A stretch of 64,000 nt of DNA from Butyrivibrio sp. INlla21 (GTDB lineage: Bacteria > Bacillota > Clostridia > Lachnospirales > Lachnospiraceae). The position numbers were made by a program, and so were the translations under genes. The stretch is taken from NCBI RefSeq assembly GCF_900116875.1, contig NZ_FPCC01000007.1, forward strand, positions 1-64,000, given 5' to 3'. The notes beneath the pieces were generated by a model that saw nothing but the letters and a program-made list of their open reading frames with translations, was not told where the DNA came from and searched no databases. This document shows positions 15,351-24,705 of the stretch, piece by piece. Numbering within the stretch: position 1 is the first letter of the stretch; each line of letters opens with the position of its first letter.

Positions 15351-16405
15351 GCCTTCTGACCTCCCTCTGCCGCAAGGGCTCTCCTCTTTGCTTCGCTGTT
15401 TGAAAGCCATTCTTTAAATGTAGGTGCCTGAACTACTACTATGATAACAACGATGATGGCCTTGATAACCGGTGCCTGGTCAGTTGAAACACCCATGGCA
15501 AGAAGGGTTGTCGTGATAGCCTGGATCGTATATGCACCTACAACGGCACCTGCGAGATTGAACTTACCGCCTCCGAGTGAGTTACCGCCGAGGGCAACAG
15601 CGAGGATGGCATCAAGCTCGTAGTTAAGTCCGATATTGTTGGAATCTGCGGAATAGATACGGCTGCTGGCAACCATGCCTGCGATACCTGCGCAGAGACC
15701 GCATATTACGTAGCATACAAAGCAGATAAGTGCAGAGTTGATACCTGAAATTCTTGCTGCTCTGCTGTTGATACCTGCTGACTGAATATAGAGACCGAGC
15801 GCCGTCTTCCTAAGGAAGATCGATACGACTATGATAACCGCTATGGTTACGAATATCGCTGTCGGAATGGGACAGCCCGGTATAAAGTTACCCAGATATT
15901 TGTAAGGCTCGTATCTAATGTATGTAATCTGGTTGTTGCACAAAAGAAGTCCGATAGCCCTTGCCGCTGTAAAAAGAATAAGAGTTGCAACCATGGGCTG
16001 TATCTTGAGCTTGGCAACGAGTGCACCGTTAATGCATCCGCACACTCCGCCGAGTAAGATACCGAAGAGTATTCCAATCCCCATTGGAACCGCCAGCTGC
16101 GTTGTAGAGTTTACACCGTATCCTGCGAGCATCATGCATGTTCCGCAGGCTGAGAGGCTCATTACGGAACCTACGGAAATATCTGTTCCGGCTGATACGG
16201 CAACTACAAGCGTCTGACCCACCGCAAGGATTGCTATCTCACTTCCTCTGTTTAAGACATCTATTAATCTTCCATACAACACTCCATTTTGAATGCCAAT
16301 GTTAAAAAATGTAGGACTCTTTATAAGATTTATAAGTAATACTAACAGAAGGCAGAAGAAGGGCAAAAATAGCTGCTGCTTCGTTATTTTCTTAATTGTA
16401 TCCAT
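15347..16405 (-). CDS. Sugar ABC transporter permease (YtfT-like)
   Basis: This 352-residue membrane protein is of the same family as the next gene, with VSAGTDISVGSVMSLSACGT in the signature loop and LGGNSLGGGKFNLAGAVVGA near the C-terminus. The order substrate-binding protein, ATPase, permease, permease matches the galactofuranose transporter YtfQRT-YjfF. The transported sugar is inferred from that gene order. Its ATG overlaps the ATPase stop by one base. Confidence 0.88.
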   Translation of the reverse strand: MDTIKKITKQQLFLPFFCLLLVLLINLIKSPTFFNIGIQNGVLYGRLIDVLNRGSEIAILAVGQTLVVAVSAGTDISVGSVMSLSACGTCMMLAGYGVNSTTQLAVPMGIGILFGILLGGVCGCINGALVAKLKIQPMVATLILFTAARAIGLLLCNNQITYIRYEPYKYLGNFIPGCPIPTAIFVTIAVIIVVSIFLRKTALGLYIQSAGINSRAARISGINSALICFVCYVICGLCAGIAGMVASSRIYSADSNNIGLNYELDAILAVALGGNSLGGGKFNLAGAVVGAYTIQAITTTLLAMGVSTDQAPVIKAIIVVIIVVVQAPTFKEWLSNSEAKRRALAAEGGQKA

Positions 16406-17916
16406 TACTTCTCACCTCCCGCGATCGCACTCATTACGCTTTCCTGTGTCATGTCTCCTTCTATCTCGCCGACTTTTTCGCCGTCTCTCATGACACACAT
16501 TCTTGTACAAGTACGAAGCATTTCTTCTATCTCCGAAGATATGAATACGACGCTCATACCTTCTTTGGCAAATTCTAATATAAGCTTCTGGAACTCTGTC
16601 TTGGTTCCGATATCAATACCTCTTGTGGGCTCATCCAAGATAAGGAAATCAGGATGTGTGCAAAGCCATCTTGCAAGAATAACCTTCTGCTGATTTCCGC
16701 CGGAGAGCTGAGAAAGAGGTGTTTCCCTGCTTGCAGTCTTGATCTGAAGCATGTCGATAAATTTATCCGCTATCTCGATCTGCTTAGCTCTGGGAACTTT
16801 CTTAAACATTCCGTTTCTTGCCTGAAGAGCAAGAATAATATTGTCTCTAACCGACAATTCACCGATACATCCGTCGGCTTTTCTGTCATCGGGAAGGTAT
16901 GCCATACCTTTCTTTATTGCATCAATAGGTGCTTTAATATTGATCTCTTTGCCCTTCATGTACTCTTTACCGGTCTGAGCTTTATCTGCACCATAGATGC
17001 AGCGCACCATTTCGCTTCGGCCGCTTCCCAAAAGACCTGTTACGCCCACAACCTCACCTTTGTGAATCTCAAAATCAAAAGGCTTAACGGTTCCCTTATG
17101 GCTGAGTCCTTCGGCTTTTAACATTACTTCGGGGCTGATGTTTGCATCTCCCTCAGGCTTGATGGCTGCAAGATCGTCGAAATCTTTACCGAGCATGGCA
17201 GCTACAAGCTTAACTCTGGGAAGTTCGCTTATTGAGTAATCTCCTACAAATCCGCCGTTTCTCATAACGGTGATCCTGTCACATACTGCATAAACCTGCT
17301 CAAGGAAATGTGTAACGAATATAATTCCTACACCCTTTTTCTTGAGATCTCTCATTACGTCAAAGAGCTTTTCTACTTCGTGATCATCAAGAGATGATGT
17401 GGGCTCATCGAGGATAAGTACTTTACAATCCATGTCCACTGCTCTTGCGATAGCTATCATCTGCTGAATAGCCAGTGAATAATTCTCAAGCGCAACGGTA
17501 ACATCGATCTTTATTCCAAGGCCGTCCATTATCTCTTTTGCCTTTTTGTTCATAGAGCGCCAGTCTATCGTTCCCAGCCTTGTAACAGGTTCGCGCCCTA
17601 TAAAAAGATTTTCTGCAACCGAGAGGTTGGGACAAAGATTGACCTCCTGATAAACCGTTGCAATTCCTATTCTTTGCGCATCCTCAGTAGAGTGATTATA
17701 GACGTTTCCCTCTACGCCCTGCACATATACTTCTCCGGCATCACGCTCGTATACACCTGTGAGGCACTTGATAATGGTTGACTTTCCCGCTCCATTCTCG
17801 CCCATAAGTGCATGGATCTCGCCTTTATGAAGTGTAAGCTGTGCGTGATCCAGTGCAACGACACCGGGAAAGACTTTTACTATGTCACGCATAACGATAA
17901 GTTCATTCTGCTCCAT
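16405..17916 (-). CDS. Sugar ABC transporter ATP-binding protein (YtfR-like, two nucleotide-binding domains)
   Basis: This 503-residue protein has two ABC cassettes, as in RbsA/MglA/YtfR. The first has Walker A GENGAGKST and Walker B VLILDEPTSSLD. The second has a degenerate Walker A region (TGLLGSGRSE), the signature LSGGNQQKV and FLILDEPTRGID. This asymmetry is normal for the family. It energises uptake by the two permeases. The ATG is 96 bp from the binding-protein stop, with a strong hairpin in between that may lower its expression relative to the binding protein. Confidence 0.93.
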   Translation of the reverse strand: MEQNELIVMRDIVKVFPGVVALDHAQLTLHKGEIHALMGENGAGKSTIIKCLTGVYERDAGEVYVQGVEGNVYNHSTEDAQRIGIATVYQEVNLCPNLSVAENLFIGREPVTRLGTIDWRSMNKKAKEIMDGLGIKIDVTVALENYSLAIQQMIAIARAVDMDCKVLILDEPTSSLDDHEVEKLFDVMRDLKKKGVGIIFVTHFLEQVYAVCDRITVMRNGGFVGDYSISELPRVKLVAAMLGKDFDDLAAIKPEGDANISPEVMLKAEGLSHKGTVKPFDFEIHKGEVVGVTGLLGSGRSEMVRCIYGADKAQTGKEYMKGKEINIKAPIDAIKKGMAYLPDDRKADGCIGELSVRDNIILALQARNGMFKKVPRAKQIEIADKFIDMLQIKTASRETPLSQLSGGNQQKVILARWLCTHPDFLILDEPTRGIDIGTKTEFQKLILEFAKEGMSVVFISSEIEEMLRTCTRMCVMRDGEKVGEIEGDMTQESVMSAIAGGEK

Positions 17917-17958
17917 AAAAAATACCTTCGCTTCTCCTTTTATTACTTCTGTTAATTA

Positions 17959-17988
17959 AATAGGGTAGTTCTTTCGAACTACCCTATT
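17959..17988 (-). promoter_or_regulatory. Intercistronic stem-loop between binding protein and ATPase genes
   Basis: A perfect 13-bp inverted repeat (17959-17971 with 17976-17988) reads AATAGGGTAGTTC, GAAA loop, GAACTACCCTATT on the minus strand. No U-run follows in the direction of transcription. That suggests a 3' stabiliser or partial attenuator that keeps binding-protein mRNA above ATPase/permease mRNA, a common arrangement in such operons. Confidence 0.7.
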
Positions 17989-18011
17989 AGTTTTTTGCCT
18001 AAATACCTAAA

Positions 18012-19148
18012 TTAGTAAGCTGCCTCAACTGTTGCTGCGTCAACTACTACAAGGGGTTCTGTTACATCCTGGCCTGCGTTGTTCTTGTAAGAGATATCCT
18101 TAAGAACATCTTCTGCTACATACCAAGGCTCAGCCATGAATGTCTGCTTCTCAATTGTCTCACCCTTCTGAAGAGCCTGGATAAGCTTTAAGCAGTCAGG
18201 TCCCTGAAGAGGATTGCACTGGAAGTCTGCGTTGATAGCTTTGTCGAGAACCATCTGAAGTCCTGCTGTGCAAGCGTCAAATGAGATAACGATTACGTCT
18301 TTGTCAACACCGTAAGAAACGCCTGCTGCCTTCATAGCATCGATAGCACCGAATGCTTCGTTATCGTTCTGGCAGATAACTACGTTGAACTTGCCTGCAT
18401 AAGACTTGCAATATGACTCCATAACCTGCTGTCCGCCGTCCTGTGTGAAGTCTCCTGTCTGTGAATCGAGGAGGTTCCATCCCTCAGAATCAACATACTG
18501 ATGGAAGCCCTTTGTACGTCCGATCTCAGCTGAAGAACCTGTTGTTCCTGTGATCTCGAGGATGTTGAGTTCCTTGATGCCCTTAGCTTCTGCGTAAGCC
18601 TTAAGCCATGCACCTGCTGCAAGTCCCTCGTTTGTGAACTCAGAACCTACCCATGATACATACTTATCGGAATCATCGATTGTACGGTCGATAACGATTA
18701 CAGGGATTCCTGCGTCGTCAGCTTCTGTAAGAACTGTATCCCAACCTGTTGAAACAATAGGATCGATTACGATGTAATCAACGTCCTGCTCGATGAAGTT
18801 ACGAACTGCTTCGAGCTGTGCTGCTGAATCGTTGTCACAGTCTACAAACTGAAGATCAATGCCGTTCTCATTTGAAAGAGCAGCCTTAACTGAATTTGTT
18901 GATGCTGTACGCCAATCTGACTCATGTCCAACCTGAGCGAAACCAACTTTGATAAGTTCGCCGTCTGCTGCGGGAGCTTCTGCCTCAGCAGCGGGAGCCT
19001 CTGCCTCAGCTTCATCTGCTGCAGGAGCTTCTTCCTCTGTAGCTGCGGGAGCTTCAGGAGCAGGAGCTGCGCCCTGTGAACCACATCCTGCAAGCAATGA
19101 AAATGACATTGCTGCAGCAACAATAGTTGCCAATACTTTCTTTTTCAT
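18012..19148 (-). CDS. Sugar ABC transporter substrate-binding lipoprotein (YtfQ-like)
   Basis: This 378-residue lipoprotein has a lipobox LLAGC (Cys22) followed by an Ala/Pro/Glu-rich linker (about 25-63) and a periplasmic-binding-protein type I domain. Conserved family pieces include VGFAQVGHESDWR, VDYIVIDPIVSTGWD, IPVIVIDR, TGTTGSSAEIGRTKGF and VVICQNDNEAFGA. They match the galactofuranose-binding YtfQ group. It captures sugar outside the cell for the permease complex. It has a close paralogue at 22161-23219. GGAGGG precedes the ATG. Confidence 0.92.
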   Translation of the reverse strand: MKKKVLATIVAAAMSFSLLAGCGSQGAAPAPEAPAATEEEAPAADEAEAEAPAAEAEAPAADGELIKVGFAQVGHESDWRTASTNSVKAALSNENGIDLQFVDCDNDSAAQLEAVRNFIEQDVDYIVIDPIVSTGWDTVLTEADDAGIPVIVIDRTIDDSDKYVSWVGSEFTNEGLAAGAWLKAYAEAKGIKELNILEITGTTGSSAEIGRTKGFHQYVDSEGWNLLDSQTGDFTQDGGQQVMESYCKSYAGKFNVVICQNDNEAFGAIDAMKAAGVSYGVDKDVIVISFDACTAGLQMVLDKAINADFQCNPLQGPDCLKLIQALQKGETIEKQTFMAEPWYVAEDVLKDISYKNNAGQDVTEPLVVVDAATVEAAY

Positions 19149-19212
19149 GTTGTACCCTCCATTTACTTTATAATGGTTTTATTAAGCACATTTTACTTAT
19201 TCGCATCGGGTA

Positions 19213-19241
19213 TTCATAGTGCACAAAGTCACAATGCACAA
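19213..19241 (-). promoter_or_regulatory. Transporter operon promoter overlaid by direct repeats
   Basis: The minus-strand boxes TTGTGC (19236-19241) and TATGAA (19213-19218) are 17 bp apart. Two direct TGCACAA repeats (plus strand 19220-19226 and 19235-19241) cover the -35 and spacer. AraC-type activators often bind direct repeats, so the YesN-type regulator encoded at 20525 is a candidate. The GntR-type regulator is the alternative. Confidence 0.5.
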
Positions 19242-19252
19242 GTTTCTATATT

Positions 19253-19280
19253 TTGACAATACAAATCTGCATGTTATACT
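19253..19280 (+). promoter_or_regulatory. Promoter of the divergent GntR-type regulator gene
   Basis: TTGACA (19253-19258) and TATACT (19275-19280) have a 16-bp spacer. The start would be near 19287, leaving an A/T-rich leader of about 210 nt. In 19290-19495 I see no gene and no convincing riboswitch, only a loose palindrome around 19305-19322 that does not fit the cre consensus well. Confidence 0.55.
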
Positions 19281-19499
19281 GATATAAAAAAGTACAAATT
19301 TTTCGTAAAGCGTTTTCCAAAACTAATTTTGGTAAATTTCTTTATATTATTCAGAAAATTTTTTGGATAAAAAATTTTTTGACCGAAAAACCACTTTGAT
19401 ATTTTGAATAACCGCCACTGATTTTTCGATGATTATTTTTTATGGATGCAAAAAAGACAATTTTTTTACCCTTAAATTTTTATCCGGTTGAGGAAAAAA

Positions 19500-20513
19500 A
19501 TGACCAAGACAGAAAATATTACTCATAAACTCCATGAAGAAATATCAAAAAGACTCATATCGGGTGACATGCTTTTTCCGACCGAAAAAGAACTCTGCGC
19601 TCAGTATTCGTGCAGTCGTCAGACTATACGAAAAGTCCTTTTGAATCTGAAAGAAGATAAGCTTATAACTTCCAGACAGGGAAGCGGATACAGACTTACG
19701 GGCATAAGCCCCGATTCAAAAAGAAATCATGTCTGCCTTTTATTTGCTCGCCCCGATGATTACATTTATCCGTCTCTGATATATGACATCGAAAAAGGAA
19801 TCTCTCACGGACACGATGTTCCGATGACCGTATCCGTGTTTGAAACAGGAGCTGACTTTTATAAAGAAAGAAGGATATTAAAAGAGCTGCTTAAAAACCC
19901 GCCGCTTGCGATCCTGGCGGAATGCTTTTCACTTATGCCCAATCCCAATGCGGATCTGTATAAAGAGCTCGAAAAAAACGGCTGCGTTCCGATCTTTCTT
20001 TACGGAACCTACAGAAACATGAACTCGTATCCTTCGATTTCCGAAGGTGCTTACGACGCGGTTTATAATCTTATAAGAAAGCTTGTCCTTACGGGACATA
20101 AAAAAATCTGCGGTGTTTTCAAGGACAACAATCCGCAGGAGATTTCCAAATTATATGGATTTATCTCGGCGCTTCGAGACAACGATCTGGATTTTGGAAG
20201 TGACAGATACTTGCTTGCAAGGCCGGAGGTCGATTATTCGGCTCTTGCTTCTTTGTGCCAAAAGTCCGATGCCGTTATCTATTGCTGCGACGAGCTTGCC
20301 TATCCGGGTGTAAGGTGGTTACGTGAGCGGGGAATCATTAACCTTAACGACAAGCCGGTTTACAGCTTTGACAACAGCTATCTGTCGCAGGTCAATTCAT
20401 TCAATCTTCCGAGCTTCCACCATACAAAACAGCCGCTTGCGCACGCCGTATCGAAAAGAATTCTTTCAATAATAAAAGGACAACCGAAAATTTCGATCGT
20501 CCTTCCTTATTAA
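19500..20513 (+). CDS. GntR/LacI-hybrid transcriptional regulator (AraR-like architecture)
   Basis: This 337-residue protein has an N-terminal GntR winged helix (about 1-70: FPTEKELCAQYSCSRQTIRK, SRQGSGYRL). A sugar-binding LacI/PBP1-type sensor domain follows (about 78-337). This is the architecture of AraR-type sugar repressors. I choose ATG 19500, preceded by GAGG, rather than the TTG at 19488. It is divergent from the sugar transporter and is the obvious candidate local repressor. The effector is unknown. It ends 11 bp from the convergent YesN-type gene. Confidence 0.88.
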   Translation: MTKTENITHKLHEEISKRLISGDMLFPTEKELCAQYSCSRQTIRKVLLNLKEDKLITSRQGSGYRLTGISPDSKRNHVCLLFARPDDYIYPSLIYDIEKGISHGHDVPMTVSVFETGADFYKERRILKELLKNPPLAILAECFSLMPNPNADLYKELEKNGCVPIFLYGTYRNMNSYPSISEGAYDAVYNLIRKLVLTGHKKICGVFKDNNPQEISKLYGFISALRDNDLDFGSDRYLLARPEVDYSALASLCQKSDAVIYCCDELAYPGVRWLRERGIINLNDKPVYSFDNSYLSQVNSFNLPSFHHTKQPLAHAVSKRILSIIKGQPKISIVLPY

Positions 20514-20524
20514 CTCCTATATGA

Positions 20525-22138
20525 TCAGCCTGTCTGATTTCTGTATTCCTTGGGAGAAAGACCGTACATCTTTCTGAACACAAAGCTGAAATAGTGAGCA
20601 TCCTTATATCCGACAGCCGCTGCAACATCCGCGGTGTGCATTCTCTCTTTTGCAAGGAGCTCTCTTGCTTTTTCCAAACGTTTAGAAGTTAGGAACTTTA
20701 CAAACGTGGTATCCATCTCTTTACTGAAGATCGTGCTGAGATAACTGCTGTTTACGGAAAGCGCCTCGGCCACATCAACAAGCGAGCAGCCCTCGTTCAT
20801 GTAATTCTCATCTATATATGCGATGGCGTCGCTGATAAGCTTATTTCCTCTTGTGTTGGAAGCACCGTCTCTTAGCTCCATCGCACTCTTTATAAGCTCC
20901 GTCAAGTATTCTCCGACCATCTCGCTTTTAATATCATAGCCACCTTCGGGGGCCGCGAGCTTGTCAGTTATCTCTTTTTTGGAAACGCCGCAGCTTTCAA
21001 GGAAGCTGCTTGCAGCAAACAGTGCATTAAGCACGAAGAAGTTTCTGAACACATGTCCCTTGAGCGCATCTCCCAGACTTGCCAGATACTCTGAAACAAA
21101 TTCCGCGATCTCGCTCTCGCTTCCCGTCGATAAAAAGCTCTTAAGAACATTTCTGTCGACTTTGGCACTGTCGATGTTTTCTATTGAACCGTCGGTCTGC
21201 GATGTTGTGTACTTGGCCGATGTCTCTTCAGTCAAAATATGAGTGTCCTGCACAAAAAATCTGCAGGCAAATGCGTGATTAACCGTATTAAAGCAGTCCT
21301 CCAACGCACTGAATCTCTCGACGGGCTTACCCGCGGAAACATACCATTCTATCTTGTTATCTTTTCCCTCGCAGATCTCCGTTATCTTGGAAACGCCTCT
21401 GTCAACATACTCAGAGACAATTTCTTTTTCACCTTTAACAACAACAATATATGTGTTGAGCGACCATCTCGATAATATGTACGCGGGGAATCTCAGAAAA
21501 TAGCTCATCAGCTCCTCGAGTGCCTTACAATATTCCTCAGATCCTATCTCTTCGAAGGGCTTCTCCTTATCTTTTATTGAAAAGAGAATAAGGCTGAATG
21601 CGGACGCTGTGATATCAAGCGACAACTTTCCCACTTCCACATATATATCTTTGACCGGCATGGTTCCCGTAAGAACCTTCTCAAGAAATTCTCTTCGCTG
21701 GAGCTGCTCATATTCCTGCGTCTCCATCTGATACTGCATAAGATAGCCTTGCTGCGTACGCTCGCTTTCTATCTTAGCCTTTACACTGTCAAGCGCCTCT
21801 TTCATTCCGAGCTTGGTTATCGGCTTTGAAATGTAATGATCAACGCCTTCTTTGATGGCGCGTCTTGCGTATTCGAAATCGTCATATCCGCTCATGATGA
21901 TCATGCGCATCGACGGAAATTCTTTTCGCACGATATGACACAGGGATAAACCGTCCATAAACGGCATCTTGATGTCTGTGATAAGGACGTCGGGGGCCGT
22001 CTTTCTGATAAGCGGAAGAGCCATCTCGCCGTCACTTGCCTCTCCGACAAAGCTAAAGCCGTACTCTTCCCAGGGAATATTATCCCTGATACTTGCCCTC
22101 ACAACACTTTCATCCTCCACAAGAAAAACCTTCAGCAT
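20525..22138 (-). CDS. YesN-type response regulator (receiver + AraC HTH)
   Basis: The protein has 537 residues. An N-terminal receiver has the phospho-acceptor Asp55 in VLITDIKMPFMDG. A long middle region carries a C-terminal AraC-type DNA-binding domain (about 435-537; SLVDVAEALSVNSSYLSTIF, AVGYKDAHYFSFVFRK, GLSPKEYR). It is the last gene of the kinase, binding protein and regulator group and probably activates the YtfQ-type transporter operon located 1.4 kb away. Confidence 0.92.
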   Translation of the reverse strand: MLKVFLVEDESVVRASIRDNIPWEEYGFSFVGEASDGEMALPLIRKTAPDVLITDIKMPFMDGLSLCHIVRKEFPSMRMIIMSGYDDFEYARRAIKEGVDHYISKPITKLGMKEALDSVKAKIESERTQQGYLMQYQMETQEYEQLQRREFLEKVLTGTMPVKDIYVEVGKLSLDITASAFSLILFSIKDKEKPFEEIGSEEYCKALEELMSYFLRFPAYILSRWSLNTYIVVVKGEKEIVSEYVDRGVSKITEICEGKDNKIEWYVSAGKPVERFSALEDCFNTVNHAFACRFFVQDTHILTEETSAKYTTSQTDGSIENIDSAKVDRNVLKSFLSTGSESEIAEFVSEYLASLGDALKGHVFRNFFVLNALFAASSFLESCGVSKKEITDKLAAPEGGYDIKSEMVGEYLTELIKSAMELRDGASNTRGNKLISDAIAYIDENYMNEGCSLVDVAEALSVNSSYLSTIFSKEMDTTFVKFLTSKRLEKARELLAKERMHTADVAAAVGYKDAHYFSFVFRKMYGLSPKEYRNQTG

Positions 22139-22160
22139 AAAATAAAAACCTTCCCATTAC

Positions 22161-23219
22161 TTAATAATTTCTGTCTTCAATGTAATCATCGACATTCTCT
22201 TTGGTAAAAACCATCTCTTCCATGTAGTTCGTCTTGTCCACATTCTTCCCCGCCTCAAGATCATTGATTATCTGTGCAAGAAGCTCTCCCGAATTGGGAT
22301 TGCATTCAACGTCCACATTTATAACACCCTCTTTTACCAGCTCCAGAGCCTTCTTGGTTCCGTCAAAGGAAATAAGTATCTTATCTCCTTTCTCGCCGGT
22401 TGTGATCCCCGCATCATTCAGAGCTTCGAGTGCTCCGAATGCCATATCATCGTTCTGACAAACGATGACATCTATGTCATCAAACTCCCGAAGGAGTCTC
22501 TCCATAGTCTCTTTTCCCTTGGCCTGAGTAAATTCGCCGTTGGCGGATGCCTGCATCTTCCAGTTCATGTGCCGCGCCGCGATGGCTCCAAAGCCTCTTG
22601 TTCTTCCGACCTGGGCCGAAGAACCGGTTGTACCTTCAAGAACAACAATATTGATGTCCTTATCACTCACACCTTTTTCCTCAAGATATGCTTCAAGCCA
22701 TTTGCCCGCAGCCGCTCCCTCTGCGTACATATCTTCTCCGACAAAAGTCGTATAAAGCGAATCATCATTGACTGCGATATTTCTGTCGAGCAAGATCACC
22801 GGTATTCCGGCCTCCTTGGCTTCAGAAAGTACCATGTCCCAGCCTTCCTGGATAACAGGACAGATGACGATGTAATCAACTCGCTGTGATATAAAACTTC
22901 TTACAGCCTTGAACTGTTTCTCCTGCTTTTGCCTAGCGTTGTCAAATATGAGAAAGAATCCGTTTCCCGTTGAAAGAGACGCCTTAACCGACTCGGTATT
23001 GGCACTTCTCCATGTAGATTCGCTTCCAAGCTGCGAAAATCCTACGCTTATAAGCTCATCATCTGCCTTGGTCTCAATGTCACCTTCTTCGGCCGTAACT
23101 TCGGAAACAGATAATCCCGTAAACGGACCGCAGCCCGTCAGTAAGATCGTAACCCCTGTCAAAAGAGCTGCTGCCTTATATCCTATTTTTTGTAATCCCT
23201 TAACTTTATTTATCCCCAT
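22161..23219 (-). CDS. Sensor-associated sugar-binding lipoprotein, paralogue of the transporter binding protein
   Basis: I start it at ATG 23219 (352 residues), which has a GAGG site and overlaps the kinase stop by 14 bp. The longer frame to 23321 is only the kinase gene read out of frame. The lipobox ILLTGC (Cys30) is followed by a PBP type I domain clearly homologous to the transporter protein (VGFSQLGSESTWR, VDYIVICPV, TGTTGSSAEIGRT versus EGTTGSSAQVGRTRGF, VIVCQNDDMAFGA). Being sandwiched between kinase and regulator, it most likely presents sugar to the kinase, as XylFII does for LytS in Clostridium xylose sensing. That role is inference. Confidence 0.85.
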   Translation of the reverse strand: MGINKVKGLQKIGYKAAALLTGVTILLTGCGPFTGLSVSEVTAEEGDIETKADDELISVGFSQLGSESTWRSANTESVKASLSTGNGFFLIFDNARQKQEKQFKAVRSFISQRVDYIVICPVIQEGWDMVLSEAKEAGIPVILLDRNIAVNDDSLYTTFVGEDMYAEGAAAGKWLEAYLEEKGVSDKDINIVVLEGTTGSSAQVGRTRGFGAIAARHMNWKMQASANGEFTQAKGKETMERLLREFDDIDVIVCQNDDMAFGALEALNDAGITTGEKGDKILISFDGTKKALELVKEGVINVDVECNPNSGELLAQIINDLEAGKNVDKTNYMEEMVFTKENVDDYIEDRNY

Positions 23220-24696
23220 TCTTATCCTCTTCGTTATAGTACGGCAACATCGGAAGAACCACGGATACTTTGGTTCCCTTTTCGGGAGTCGATTCGATGG
23301 ATATTCCGTATCTTTCGCCAAAGTTCATCTTGATCCTCTCGTTAACGTTGGCCATACCAAAACCGGTGTCAGTATCCTTGGCAGGTTTGTTTATTTCTCT
23401 TCTTAAATGAAGGAGCATGTCTTCGTCCATTCCGACTCCGTCATCGCTTACTTCAAATCTGACAAGCCCATCAACTTCCCTTCCCGTGATCCTGATAAGT
23501 CCTGCACCTCGCTTATTCTTGATGCCGTGATAGAGCGCATTTTCTACAAGCGGCTGCAAAGTCATCTTAAGGATCTTGTAGTTGTAAAGCTTATCATCTA
23601 TATCAATATAGTAGCTTAGGATATCCGAGTATCTTACGCGCTGGATCTCCAGATAGCTTCTGATATGCTGTTCTTCTTCGCGGATCGTGATGAAATCTTT
23701 TCCGTGGCTTAATGATATCCTAAAGAACTTAGAAAGGGATACAACCATATCTTCCGCTTCCTGGTTCTTTCCATCCTCGATAAGCCACACGATCGTATCG
23801 AGCGTATTGTATAAGAAGTGAGGATTGATCTGCTCCTGCAGGAGTTTGGCCTCCGCCATTCGCATTTTCTTTTCATCCTCTCTGATCTGCTCCATCTGGA
23901 TTTCCAAATGCGCCGCCATGTCATCGACACTTTCCGACAATACCGATATCTCATCTTCCAGGTCAAAAGAGGTTCTGACGGTGAAGTTTCCTTCCGCGAT
24001 CTCTTTGGTCGCCGAACCCAGGGCCTCTATAGGCTGAACTATGCTCCTTGCGACTTTGTCGGTTGTTATTATCGTACATAGGATTCCGAGAACCAAAAGA
24101 AGCACCAGCACAACAAGCAGCTCCTCCATCTCTTTGGTCAGACCCCTGTTTATTACTTCGATCGTCTTGGTCTGATAATAGATGTAGTACTGGATATTAT
24201 CCTGAATAAGTTCTGTAAGTGAATAAATGTTGGAGTCAAGCATTTCTACATCTTCGTCGTAGTGTCCGCCCGCTTCAACGCTGACTCTTATATCATCAAG
24301 TCTGTCATTTAGCGTATCGACGTTTCTAAGAAGCGTTTCAAGCCAGGTCTTACTGTTTACCTCTGTCGTGATCGTCTTAAGGCGCGTAAAATCATTCCTT
24401 ATGCTATCGACAAGGACATACGGATCATCCTCTTCCCCGCTTCCGAACACATCTCTTCCGACGATTATTCGGTAGACACTCTCATCCATCTGCTCCTTAA
24501 AAGTCAGGTTGTAGCTGTTTGCTACGGTCAGATTACTTACGATCGTGTTATAGGCATTACCGTAATTGATAAGCGAATAGACCATGTACAGAATGATAAG
24601 AACAAAAGGCACAGTGGTGCCCGCCGCCAATATGATCAGCCTCCTTCGAAGGGGCCTCTTAACCTTTGTTTTGTTATCCGCCAACTTAGTTTTCAT
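23206..24696 (-). CDS. LytS/YesM-type sensor histidine kinase
   Basis: This 496-residue kinase has membrane helices at about 19-41 and 191-212. Between them is an extracytoplasmic region of about 150 residues that looks wholly helical. A HAMP domain (about 213-265), a his_kinase box QINPHFLYNTLD with His293, and a C-terminal HATPase_c (LQPLVENALYHGI, DDGVGM, GFGMANVNERI) complete it. The small helical sensor domain is the type that docks a separate sugar-binding protein. It is the first gene of its group. Confidence 0.93.
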   Translation of the reverse strand: MKTKLADNKTKVKRPLRRRLIILAAGTTVPFVLIILYMVYSLINYGNAYNTIVSNLTVANSYNLTFKEQMDESVYRIIVGRDVFGSGEEDDPYVLVDSIRNDFTRLKTITTEVNSKTWLETLLRNVDTLNDRLDDIRVSVEAGGHYDEDVEMLDSNIYSLTELIQDNIQYYIYYQTKTIEVINRGLTKEMEELLVVLVLLLVLGILCTIITTDKVARSIVQPIEALGSATKEIAEGNFTVRTSFDLEDEISVLSESVDDMAAHLEIQMEQIREDEKKMRMAEAKLLQEQINPHFLYNTLDTIVWLIEDGKNQEAEDMVVSLSKFFRISLSHGKDFITIREEEQHIRSYLEIQRVRYSDILSYYIDIDDKLYNYKILKMTLQPLVENALYHGIKNKRGAGLIRITGREVDGLVRFEVSDDGVGMDEDMLLHLRREINKPAKDTDTGFGMANVNERIKMNFGERYGISIESTPEKGTKVSVVLPMLPYYNEEDKNGDK

Positions 24697-24705
24697 ACTG
24701 AGTTT

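Noticed and set aside
19304-19322. Possible catabolite-responsive (cre) site upstream of the GntR-type gene
   Set aside because: The CG core and flanking A-tract are present, but several consensus positions fail and the spacing is off by one, so it is not supported.
20470-20510. Inverted repeat at the end of the GntR-type gene as a terminator
   Set aside because: The stem is interrupted and lies within coding sequence without a T-run; left uncalled.
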